DNA of 64,000 nt from Sulfurospirillum sp. (GTDB lineage Bacteria > Campylobacterota > Campylobacteria > Campylobacterales > Sulfurospirillaceae), in NCBI GenBank assembly GCA_016744795.1, contig JADGDR010000005.1, positions 156,257 through 220,256 of the forward strand, read 5' to 3'. Every line of letters begins with the position of its first letter. Position 1 is the stretch's first letter. Below, one piece after another: positions 57,306-63,958 of this stretch. The notes below the pieces were generated by a model. It saw only the letters and a program-made list of their open reading frames with translations, searched no databases and was not told the origin of the DNA. The translations under genes were made by a program, and so were the position numbers.

Positions 57306-59029
57306 AATTCGTCTATCTCTTCATTTGTAAAATCCCATTTTACATTATGAGGAGGAAGTGCTTCATACTTCATAAACTCAGGAATTCTATCATCAGCACT
57401 TGTAAGTCCAGCTTTTAAATTAAATGCTCTTTCTGTTTTTAAAATTGTTTTACCTAAATTTGTAACATCATCTCCAGTAAGCGAGATACCAAATCTTGCA
57501 TTTAGCATGTCAATAAGTGCAGGTAAACAAGCAGGATCATCAAGAGCTGGAAAAGCCACAAAAATACACATACCAGTACTATCAATAGCAGCTGAAGCAA
57601 TTTGAAGATTACGAGAAAGCTCAACCTGTCCATCTTTTTTAAGAGGGTCAACAAAACCTCCACTGTTTAAGATATTAGTTGCAACTGCATAACCTGCTGT
57701 ATGATCAGCACCCATAGGAGTTGTTACATAAGTGATACCCTGACCTTTAATAGCTCTAGGTTCATACGCAGGAATAGATTGGTTTTTAACTACAGGTACT
57801 CTAACAAGACCATAAAGCTTTCCAAGGTTTCCAGTTCCAGAACCTAAAATTCGTCCCATAGGAGTTCCTTTTGCTACTTCGTCTTTAATTAGTCTATATG
57901 CCTCTTTACCATCTCCAAATTTGAGTATACTAGCATCAACAGCCAGTCCAAGGCAAACACCCATTTCAATAGCATCTAATCCTAAATCATCCATTAATGC
58001 GTCTATTTTAGCAATCAAATCTAAGTCATTTATGCCAAGATTTGCACCAAATGCCCAAATCATCTCATATTCAAATCCTGAAGATAGATAATTACCGTCT
58101 TTATCATTGTAGGTCTGAGAACACTGTATTACACAACCTGAATGGCATCCATGAGTCGTGCTTCCACCTCTTTCTTTGATATTTTCAGCCATGGTTTCAC
58201 CACATATTGCCTCTGCATTTTCAGAATTACCAGTTCTAAAGTTTCTACTTGGTAATCCACCTGCTTCATTCACGATGTTAACTAGTACATTCGTACCAAA
58301 GGCAGGTAAGCCTTCACCACTTATAGGATTATTCTGTAGTGCTTTTGTAAAAATTTTACTTGCAGCCTTAAACTTTTCAGAATCTTCATAGCTAACTTCT
58401 TTATAGTTTTGTGCATCTACTGTTATACATTTTATTTTTTTAGAACCCATGACAGCACCAAGTCCACCACGTCCATGGCTTCTAAGTTTACCTTTAGGAT
58501 CTCTTACCGAGATATTAGATACAAGCATCTTCATCTCACCTGGACGACCAATAGTCATAACAGCTACTTTTTTACTATACTTTTTTTCCATTGAATCGAG
58601 TACAAAATAGTTATCTTTTCCAACTAGTTCAGGAACTTGAACAATTTCAACATTATCTCGAGATACATGAATATGGTAAAAAGTAGAATTATCTTCAGGT
58701 ATACCTTCAATAATAAGGGCTTTCACACCAAGTTTTGCCATGATACCAGCTATGGTTCCACCAACATTACTCTCTTTAATACCACCAGTAAGAGGGCTCT
58801 TTGCACCTAAAGAATTCCTTCCACTATTTGCAGCACTAGTTCCAGAAAGTAATCCTGGAGCAAATACCATCTTGTTATTTGGTCCTAGAGGGTGACATTC
58901 AGGGTCAACTTCTGCTGCGACTATGGTAGAAGTTAAACCTCTACCACCAAGTCCCATCCAATGATTTGGAACATCTTCAATTTTAAAACTAAGTTCCTTC
59001 ATGTTAACGCGATAAATTTTATCAGCCAT
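57293..59029 (-). CDS. aor: Aldehyde ferredoxin oxidoreductase family protein (W/Mo-bis-pterin)
   Basis: 578 aa. N-terminal AOR domain with WMGLGGRGLTSTIVA and GRNSLGAKSPLTGGIKESNVGG (about residues 24-92); cluster ligands in HGCHSGCVIQCSQTY (about 295) as C-x3-C-x3-C with a fourth Cys in DSTGMCIFVAF (about 490); GADHTAGYA (about 440) at the pterin site. The C-x3-C-x3-C spacing resembles the YdhV-like subgroup rather than archaeal AOR. It would oxidise an aldehyde to the acid, or the reverse, with ferredoxin. First gene of aor-moaD-thiF. No separate ferredoxin gene is adjacent. Confidence 0.88.
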   Translation of the reverse strand: MADKIYRVNMKELSFKIEDVPNHWMGLGGRGLTSTIVAAEVDPECHPLGPNNKMVFAPGLLSGTSAANSGRNSLGAKSPLTGGIKESNVGGTIAGIMAKLGVKALIIEGIPEDNSTFYHIHVSRDNVEIVQVPELVGKDNYFVLDSMEKKYSKKVAVMTIGRPGEMKMLVSNISVRDPKGKLRSHGRGGLGAVMGSKKIKCITVDAQNYKEVSYEDSEKFKAASKIFTKALQNNPISGEGLPAFGTNVLVNIVNEAGGLPSRNFRTGNSENAEAICGETMAENIKERGGSTTHGCHSGCVIQCSQTYNDKDGNYLSSGFEYEMIWAFGANLGINDLDLIAKIDALMDDLGLDAIEMGVCLGLAVDASILKFGDGKEAYRLIKDEVAKGTPMGRILGSGTGNLGKLYGLVRVPVVKNQSIPAYEPRAIKGQGITYVTTPMGADHTAGYAVATNILNSGGFVDPLKKDGQVELSRNLQIASAAIDSTGMCIFVAFPALDDPACLPALIDMLNARFGISLTGDDVTNLGKTILKTERAFNLKAGLTSADDRIPEFMKYEALPPHNVKWDFTNEEIDEFWNF

Positions 59030-59185
59030 ATTGACTCCTTTGTTTATATATAATAAATCAAAGTTAATTAATATTCAAGTAAAAATAGTCCTATGACATA
59101 TATGCAAATATTGCATATCCTTTTTTACACAAAAGATTAAGAGTAAAATAGTGTTTTTTTAATTTAGAAATAAGTTTAGTTATAT

Positions 59186-59220
59186 TTAATTAACTGTGAA
59201 AATTACAGTTTTCAACAATT
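59186..59220. other. dif-like (XerH/difH) site at the chromosome-element junction
   Basis: TGAAAA (59197-59202), a 6-bp spacer TTACAG (59203-59208) and TTTTCA (59209-59214) form the imperfect palindrome expected of a Xer recombination site with 6-bp central region; weaker outer symmetry (TTAATTAAC.../...AACAATTAA) continues on both sides. As I recall them, H. pylori and Campylobacter difH sites share this TGAAAA-6-TTTTCA core. It lies between the aor gene and the first virus-like gene. Confidence 0.6.
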
Positions 59221-59306
59221 AAAACACTTAAGTTTAAATCTTTTCTTAAACGTCAACAAACAACACAAAATCACACAAATAAAATTCAAATCATAAAGGG
59301 CATTTT

Positions 59307-59921
59307 ATGACACAAACACACGAGCAACTCGTAAAAGAAGAACGTCTAAAGTTTGCTAAAACTATACGAGTAAATATTCCGTCAAGTCTATTTTTTAGCG
59401 ATAGTTTATCGTATAGAGAGATAAAACTCTATATAATCATCGCTGAACTTACCTACATGCATAATGAAGCGTGTACAGCTAGTAATGAAACACTTGCAAA
59501 GCTTTTGGGTATAAGAGAACCTGACCAAATAAGAAAAATGATTAGCAAACTAAAAAAAGAGCGTTACCTCATAGTAAAACTTATAGACAATAACAAAAGA
59601 ACTATTACTCTTCCTGAGATATCTCTTGTAAACGATTACAGAGCTGAACTAGACCCAAATAGATTAGAGCTAGACTTAAAAGAATTTATAACTTATATGA
59701 GAACTAATATAGCAATGAAATGTACTATAGGCGTACATCATTTTAGTAACAAATATACTCAAGATTTTACAGTAGCAATAAACGAAAAAGGTTATCTTTG
59801 CAATGCTGATGGTATGCACGTTTTACCTAAAGATACAAGCAATAAACTATGGCAAGAAATGTGGAAAAGTCAAAATAAATTATTTAAATTATTTGAAAAT
59901 TTAAATAAAAGAGCAAGTTAA
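59307..59921 (+). CDS. Winged-helix DNA-binding protein, possible replication initiator of the element
   Basis: 204 aa. Residues ~25-100 form a helix-turn-helix domain (SSLFFSDSLSYREIKLYIIIAELTYM..., ASNETLAKLLGIREPDQIRKMISKLKKERYLIV) like the N-terminal domains of plasmid or phage replication organisers. The C-terminal half has no motif I recognise; it contains no HUH or rolling-circle Tyr motif. First gene of the element, followed after 4 bp by a long perfect hairpin that could be its target. A transcription regulator is the alternative. Ribosome site AAAGGGC lies before the ATG at 59307. Confidence 0.65.
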   Translation: MTQTHEQLVKEERLKFAKTIRVNIPSSLFFSDSLSYREIKLYIIIAELTYMHNEACTASNETLAKLLGIREPDQIRKMISKLKKERYLIVKLIDNNKRTITLPEISLVNDYRAELDPNRLELDLKEFITYMRTNIAMKCTIGVHHFSNKYTQDFTVAINEKGYLCNADGMHVLPKDTSNKLWQEMWKSQNKLFKLFENLNKRAS

Positions 59922-59925
59922 AACC

Positions 59926-59977
59926 ATGCCTTTGTACAAGTGTTTAATATGCCCATTAGACACTTGTACAAAGGCAT
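59926..59977. repeat. 18-bp perfect inverted repeat (hairpin) after the DNA-binding gene
   Basis: Arms ATGCCTTTGTACAAGTGT (59926-59943) and ACACTTGTACAAAGGCAT (59960-59977) are fully complementary; inside, TAAT and ATTA pair again after one T-G, leaving a loop of ATGCCC. There is no T-run after the stem, so a simple terminator is less likely than an origin or a protein-binding site. Confidence 0.8.
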
Positions 59978-60004
59978 AGAGCCTAAAATAAAAAGGAGAT
60001 AAAG

Positions 60005-60259
60005 ATGAAGATGAAAGATTTTTTAAAGCTACTTTCAAAAGAAGAATTAATAGAGGCTATTAACCAAAATAATTTGACTGTAAATACCTACGACTGTTAT
60101 ACTATTATTCATAAAAAATTAATGAAAAGACTTGATGTCCATGTTGAGGGAGAGTTATCAAAAAACTATAATGATTTTAAGAAAAACGACAAAGAATATG
60201 ACAAAATAATGTTAGCCTTTGACAAGTTAGAAAAACTTTATGAATTGGTTAGCATATGA
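60005..60259 (+). CDS. Hypothetical protein of the element
   Basis: 84 aa, not recognised. Charged, mostly helical (KDFLKLLSKEELIEAINQNNL; DKIMLAFDKLEKLYEL), no membrane segment and no cysteine pair apart from one Cys. AAAGGAG lies 5-8 bp before the ATG at 60005. Overlaps the next gene by 4 bp (ATGA), so the two are coupled. Confidence 0.6.
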   Translation: MKMKDFLKLLSKEELIEAINQNNLTVNTYDCYTIIHKKLMKRLDVHVEGELSKNYNDFKKNDKEYDKIMLAFDKLEKLYELVSI

Positions 60260-60564
60260 AAATAATAAATTTAACTAACCCTCAAATCGTTACATGTAAA
60301 GAGCTAATTCAAAGCAGAGCAGTAACCGTAAGAATAGAAATACGCAATGCAGAGTGCTGGATAGAAGACGCAACTCATTATGAACGACTTGATATTGTAG
60401 AGAAACAAAAAAAGGCTATAAAGTTATGGGAAAAGGAGCAGGACCACTTAGCAGCTTTACTAGAAAAGTTTACAAATAAAGTTGAAGAATACCCAAGTAT
60501 AAATGAGCATTATGATTACATAGCAATGAGTGACCCTGATGATAATATAATTGGTGAATTTTAA
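60256..60564 (+). CDS. Hypothetical protein of the element
   Basis: 102 aa, not recognised. Acidic overall, with a helical middle (IVEKQKKAIKLWEKEQDHLAALLEKF, a likely coiled coil) and an acidic tail (SDPDDNIIGEF). No membrane segment. It contains GTTACATGTAAA at about 60289-60300, read as VTCK. Coupled by a 4-bp overlap to the gene before. Confidence 0.6.
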   Translation: MKIINLTNPQIVTCKELIQSRAVTVRIEIRNAECWIEDATHYERLDIVEKQKKAIKLWEKEQDHLAALLEKFTNKVEEYPSINEHYDYIAMSDPDDNIIGEF

Positions 60565-60584
60565 CTAAACCACCCTACTACATT

Positions 60585-60658
60585 TTAAACAATCCTCTGA
60601 ATGGCATTGTTTAAGGTGTTTTCTAATTCGGTAAAAAACACCTAATTTAATATTAGGT
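60585..60658. repeat. Three consecutive inverted repeats, two of them mutually exclusive
   Basis: Stem 1: TTAAACAAT (60585-60593) / ATTGTTTAA (60606-60614). Stem 2: AGGTGTTTT (60614-60622) / AAAACACCT (60635-60643). Stem 3: ACCTAAT (60640-60646) / ATTAGGT (60652-60658). Stems 2 and 3 share ACCT, so only one can form at a time. This precedes the holin gene and could be an attenuator-like switch or an origin. Confidence 0.7.
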
Positions 60659-60664
60659 ACTCAA

Positions 60665-61087
60665 ATGAACTTTATAACAAAACTCTTCAGCGGAGGAGCT
60701 GATAAACTCGTAGATAGTGTTTCAAAAGGCTTAGACAATCTATTTACGAGTGATGAAGAACGCTTACAAGCTAAGAACATACTACAAGCAGAAATGAATA
60801 AATTTCAAATAGAACTAGAAACCAAAGCCAATGAATACGAAAAAGAGATTACTAAGCGTTGGACTAGCGACAATGAGCATGTCATAACTCGTCTTATCCG
60901 CCCTCTTTCGTATATCTTCATCTTAATTCTCTTTGGTGTGATGGTCATGTTTGATGGCAACGCAGGACAAATCACAATCAATGAAGCATATATACCTGTA
61001 ATAGAAACGCTACTAATCACAATGACTGTTGCATACTTTGGAAGTCGTGGTGCAGAAAAAATCACAAACAAAATTAAGGAGAAATAA
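60665..61087 (+). CDS. Holin-like protein (3TM/GTA-holin family)
   Basis: 140 aa. An amphipathic, charged N-terminal half (about residues 1-75, with FTSDEERLQAKNILQAEMNKF) is followed by RLIRPLSYIFILILFGVMVMFDG (TM, about 78-98) and IETLLITMTVAYFGSRGAEKI (TM, about 112-135). The RPL...YFGSRGAEK ending is the mark of the 3TM holin family used by gene-transfer agents and phages to open the inner membrane. No endolysin is seen in the visible part. The stop overlaps the next ATG by 1 bp. Confidence 0.7.
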   Translation: MNFITKLFSGGADKLVDSVSKGLDNLFTSDEERLQAKNILQAEMNKFQIELETKANEYEKEITKRWTSDNEHVITRLIRPLSYIFILILFGVMVMFDGNAGQITINEAYIPVIETLLITMTVAYFGSRGAEKITNKIKEK

Positions 61088-61386
61088 TGGGAAAAGAACA
61101 TGAAGAAAATCAAGAAGTTGAAGAGGTTGAGGGAACTCAAACTCAAACAATCACAAAGGACCTTGAAACAGTTATCAAAGAAAAAGAAGAGGTTTTGGAA
61201 GAGTTCCAAGAAGTTACACCAGACGAACAAGAAGATGAAGAGCTTGAAACAGTTAATAAATTTGGAAAATTTAAAACTATTGCTTATGTATTGCTTTTTA
61301 GCGTGGGTGTTGTGGCATTGATAAAAGGTGCTAAAAACAAAGCAAACAACGATAAACAAGTAGTTCAGGTGCAAGGGGATGAATAA
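61087..61386 (+). CDS. Acidic coiled-coil protein with one membrane span
   Basis: 99 aa, not recognised. The first ~60 residues are strongly acidic and coiled (EEVEGTQTQTITKDLETV, EKEEVLEEFQEV, DEQEDEELETV). A membrane span IAYVLLFSVGVVALIKG (about 66-82) and a short basic tail follow. This layout fits a virion membrane protein with a DNA- or capsid-facing acidic domain. Overlaps the next gene by 8 bp. Confidence 0.6.
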   Translation: MGKEHEENQEVEEVEGTQTQTITKDLETVIKEKEEVLEEFQEVTPDEQEDEELETVNKFGKFKTIAYVLLFSVGVVALIKGAKNKANNDKQVVQVQGDE

Positions 61387-61954
61387 TGGCACGGATAACG
61401 GACTGGGTAATGTGGAAGAGATGGATGAAATGGATAGCCCATTTGTGGAAAAAGAACAGAGTGAGGGTAATGCTTTAAATCGTACGGAATTAATGCAAAA
61501 AACAGCTAAAGAATTAGCCCTTTTAGCTATGCCCTATGTAGCTTTAAAAGAGTCTACACTTCAAAAGATGGCTAAAGCGGACCTATGCGACATTATCATG
61601 TCAAAAGGTCAAAGTAAAGATAAAAAAGAGAGTACAGCAAGAGCCTCACGAAGCACAAGTGATAGCGAAGCAATCATTAACACTTTTTTAATGATGATAG
61701 AGAGTTTTAAGCTTAAAAGAGAGAGTGAGCCACTTAATGCAGTAGCTAAAGAAATCTTTAAAAATAATGCAGTCAATATCGTAGATAAAAAGGTAGACGA
61801 AGAGGCAGTAAGCTCACACGGATTAAATACAGCCGTTACAGTCATAACAGCAGGGTTTTTGCTTCTTGATGGTCTTGTAGGGCTTAAAAACGTCCCTAGT
61901 CTCTTCTCTAAGATAAAAGGAAAGTTTAGCAATGCTAAAACAGACGCAAAATAA
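61379..61954 (+). CDS. Membrane protein with SAP/HeH-like helical motif
   Basis: 191 aa, not recognised. Acidic N-terminus, then RTELMQKTAKELALLAMPYVALKESTLQKMAKADLCDIIM (about residues 34-75) with the spacing of a SAP/HeH or Rho-N-like helix-extended-helix; a Ser/Lys-rich linker; and a C-terminal hydrophobic segment AVTVITAGFLLLDGLVGL (about 152-170) with a basic end. It may link DNA or capsid to the inner membrane. Overlaps the ATPase gene by 23 bp. Confidence 0.6.
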   Translation: MNNGTDNGLGNVEEMDEMDSPFVEKEQSEGNALNRTELMQKTAKELALLAMPYVALKESTLQKMAKADLCDIIMSKGQSKDKKESTARASRSTSDSEAIINTFLMMIESFKLKRESEPLNAVAKEIFKNNAVNIVDKKVDEEAVSSHGLNTAVTVITAGFLLLDGLVGLKNVPSLFSKIKGKFSNAKTDAK

Positions 61955-62585
61955 GGTACAGACAATCATAGGTCATAAAGGTTACGGTAAAACAGCTCTT
62001 ACCGAAGCCTTGACCATTTTAAATGATAAACCAGCAATTATCTGCGACCCTCGTTTTCAATTTACTTGTAAACAAAAAAGACGTATAGAATTTAAAAGTG
62101 TTGGTGACTTTAGAAAGTGGATACATGTAACGGCAAATTTCAGAGATTTTTATAAGTATAAATTAGAGCTAGTGGTTCATGCTTTTGATGATACTTTTCA
62201 AGAGCTTGGTGAACTTGTTTATAAAATGAAATCTTTGACATTTGTCGTTGATGAAGTGGATATGTTTTTTGATACAAAAGCTACCTCCAAAAACTCCTTA
62301 TATAAAATTATTCATTATGGGAGGCATAGCGAAATAGATTTAATTTCTACTTCACGACGACCAGCGAATATCTCTCGTAACTTAACAAGTCAAACTGATT
62401 TGTTTTATTTCTCCAAGTTGCGAGAGCCGACTGACAAAAAGTATGTCAAAGACGCCATAGGCTTAGAATACGTCAAAGTGGTGGAAACCTTAGAAAAGTT
62501 TAGCTTTTTAAAGTACGAAGATAATGAGAAACACACAATTTTAACAACTAGCTTAACAGACTTAGAACTGTTATTAAAAGCATAA
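61932..62585 (+). CDS. Small HerA/FtsK-type packaging ATPase
   Basis: 217 aa P-loop ATPase. Walker A GHKGYGKT at residues 14-21, Walker B LTFVVDEVDMFF with D107/E108, then a conserved motif IHYGRHSEIDLISTSRRPANISRNLTSQTDLFYF (about 130-165) like the A32/PRD1-P9/PM2-type packaging ATPases; a possible arginine finger lies in SRRP. The size is that of membrane-containing icosahedral viruses, not of large terminases. Zot-type proteins of filamentous phage share the fold, but lack the capsid neighbour seen here and usually carry a membrane span. Confidence 0.75.
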   Translation: MLKQTQNKVQTIIGHKGYGKTALTEALTILNDKPAIICDPRFQFTCKQKRRIEFKSVGDFRKWIHVTANFRDFYKYKLELVVHAFDDTFQELGELVYKMKSLTFVVDEVDMFFDTKATSKNSLYKIIHYGRHSEIDLISTSRRPANISRNLTSQTDLFYFSKLREPTDKKYVKDAIGLEYVKVVETLEKFSFLKYEDNEKHTILTTSLTDLELLLKA

Positions 62586-62606
62586 TCTTACAAAGGAGGT
62601 TAAAAC

Positions 62607-62702
62607 ATGCAAAAAGCAATCACTAAAGGCTTAATTTTAGGCATAGGTGCGGTAGTAGTAAGTAGCGTTTTAGGGAAATATTTTCCTTTTATGAAAGTTT
62701 AA
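62607..62702 (+). CDS. 31-aa membrane peptide of the element
   Basis: ATG at 62607 behind the strong AAAGGAGGT. The peptide has a basic N-terminus (QKAITK), a hydrophobic core GLILGIGAVVVSSVLG and a short FPFMKV end. Such tiny single-span peptides sit next to capsid genes in PRD1/PM2-type viruses as virion membrane components. Confidence 0.6.
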   Translation: MQKAITKGLILGIGAVVVSSVLGKYFPFMKV

Positions 62703-62731
62703 AACAAAATATCTTTAGGAGATAAAAACAG

Positions 62732-62839
62732 ATGAATTTTACAAAAAATGATTTATATATAGTAATCGGAATTATAGGCGGTCTAGGAATAGGTAAAAAA
62801 TGGGTTAGCCCAATTATTAGCGGAACTTTAGGAGCATAA
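62732..62839 (+). CDS. 35-aa membrane peptide of the element
   Basis: ATG at 62732 behind TTTAGGAGA. Sequence: short polar start, hydrophobic core YIVIGIIGGLGIG, then KKWVSPIISGTLGA. Stop lies 1 bp before the capsid-like gene start, so it is coupled to it. Likely a second virion membrane peptide. Confidence 0.6.
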   Translation: MNFTKNDLYIVIGIIGGLGIGKKWVSPIISGTLGA

Positions 62840-62840
62840 T

Positions 62841-63680
62841 ATGGCAAGAGTTTATAAAAGAAAAGAGGGAGTAATTGCATTTACTCCAAGTACACAGCAA
62901 CGTTTACAACTATCTCGTAACTATCATGTTAATAGATACCTTGTTAAGCTAGAAGTTAAGCATACAAATGCTACCGCAAAGTTTAAAGATGAAAACCTTT
63001 TTGCTTTAATTAACGGCTTACAGTTAGTTGGAAATGGAAATGAAAACATTAAACAAATTCCAGGTAATAAAATCTGGATTGATAATGTAATTGCAACTGG
63101 TAAAAGTGGTAAATCTAAGATTGAAAAAGCAAATGGTGATAAAGTCTCTTATGTTTGGGGTTTTATTCACCTTTCTATGCCGAATGTAGTTCGTCCAATT
63201 GATACAATTTTAAATAGTGGAGTATTCCAAAGTTTAGATCTAAACATTGATTGGGGAAGCTCGGCAAATCTTGGAAGTGGAATAACTGTAACAAGTGCAA
63301 ACTTAACAGTTTACAGTGACCAACTAATCAACTACAAACGTAATGCTGGTGAAACTATAAAGTATTATGAAGAAACTTCTTTAAATGAGGAAGTAACAGC
63401 TTCTACAACAGAAATGACTATACAACTCCCCGTAAACAAACTATACAAAGCTCTTACAATCGTTGGAGTAGTTGATGGAAAAAGAAACAACGCACTTATA
63501 AAAGGTATTAAGCTTAAAAGTGGAACGACTGTAATTATGGATTGGAACGCAGAAGCTTTGAGAGTATTCAATGACTTTAATTATGGAATTGAAAATGATG
63601 AAGTTTTAACAGGTTTAACAGACAAACTTAAATATCCTAGATTTAAAACCAATATCATCAATCCCCAAGTCATAATATAA
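62841..63680 (+). CDS. Putative double jelly-roll major capsid protein
   Basis: 279 aa, beta-rich without membrane span. N-terminal basic arm (ARVYKRKEG), then a first half with strands such as RYLVKLEVKHTNA, FALINGLQLVGNGNENIKQIPGN and LDLNIDWGS, and a second half with LYKALTIVGVVDGK, NALIKGIKLKSGTTVIMDWNAEALRVFNDFNYG. The two halves have similar strand order, as in double jelly-roll capsid proteins; the length is near that of PM2 P2 (about 269 aa). It follows the small ATPase and membrane peptides directly. A search with structure prediction would settle it; another beta-rich virion protein is the alternative. Confidence 0.6.
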   Translation: MARVYKRKEGVIAFTPSTQQRLQLSRNYHVNRYLVKLEVKHTNATAKFKDENLFALINGLQLVGNGNENIKQIPGNKIWIDNVIATGKSGKSKIEKANGDKVSYVWGFIHLSMPNVVRPIDTILNSGVFQSLDLNIDWGSSANLGSGITVTSANLTVYSDQLINYKRNAGETIKYYEETSLNEEVTASTTEMTIQLPVNKLYKALTIVGVVDGKRNNALIKGIKLKSGTTVIMDWNAEALRVFNDFNYGIENDEVLTGLTDKLKYPRFKTNIINPQVII

Positions 63681-63685
63681 CCCCT

Positions 63686-63766
63686 TTTACATGTAAACGT
63701 TTTATTCTTTTCATTCTTTGCCCTTTTCTTTACATGTAAAGGTTCTTTCAAGCCCTTACATGTAAA
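63686..63766. repeat. Three TTTACATGTAAA-type words in 81 bp of non-coding DNA
   Basis: Exact copies at 63686-63697 and 63729-63740 and CTTACATGTAAA at 63755-63766, directly after the capsid-like gene. This is the densest cluster of the word in the window and the only non-coding one with more than one copy. The rest of 63681-63859 is AT-rich and shows nothing else. Confidence 0.85.
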
Positions 63767-63859
63767 GAGTTTAGCATATTGATATTTACTATCAAGTGAG
63801 TTATCTCTTAATTAATCATATTATTTCATTTTGTAACTTATTTTTATGCCACATTTTCA

Positions 63860-63958
63860 TTAGATAAAGGTGAGGCTACTTTTAAATGTAATAGCTGTTT
63901 TTAGTTTACCTGCAACTAGATTTTTATCTGCCAATTGTTCGTTTGTTAATTCTGCCAT
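63860..63958 (-). CDS. Small 32-aa minus-strand ORF
   Basis: ATG at 63958 behind AAAGGAT on the minus strand; the peptide opens MAELTNEQLADKNLVAGKL and stops at 63860. Not recognised. The good ribosome site suggests real translation; it may be a small element gene or the truncated 5' end of a gene broken by the element. Confidence 0.4.
   Translation of the reverse strand: MAELTNEQLADKNLVAGKLKTAITFKSSLTFI

Noticed and set aside
59926..59977. Long hairpin as a simple rho-independent terminator
   Set aside because: No T-run follows on the plus strand and the stem is far longer than needed; other roles look more likely.
60805..61392. 195-aa open frame on the minus strand of the element
   Set aside because: It is antisense to the holin and coiled-coil genes, which have ribosome sites and clear domain layout; its cysteine/phenylalanine-rich composition is that of a shadow frame.
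61932..62585. Reading the ATPase as a Zot-like filamentous phage protein
   Set aside because: There is no membrane span in it, no coat-protein gene of filamentous type and no rolling-circle Rep motif nearby; the neighbouring beta-rich protein and tiny membrane peptides fit a tailless icosahedral virus better. Not fully excluded.
63842..63870. TTTTCA at 63854-63859 as the second dif half-site (right border)
   Set aside because: The six bases before the spacer are TTTTAT, not TGAAAA, and the spacer GCCACA does not match TTACAG, so it is not a convincing second copy.
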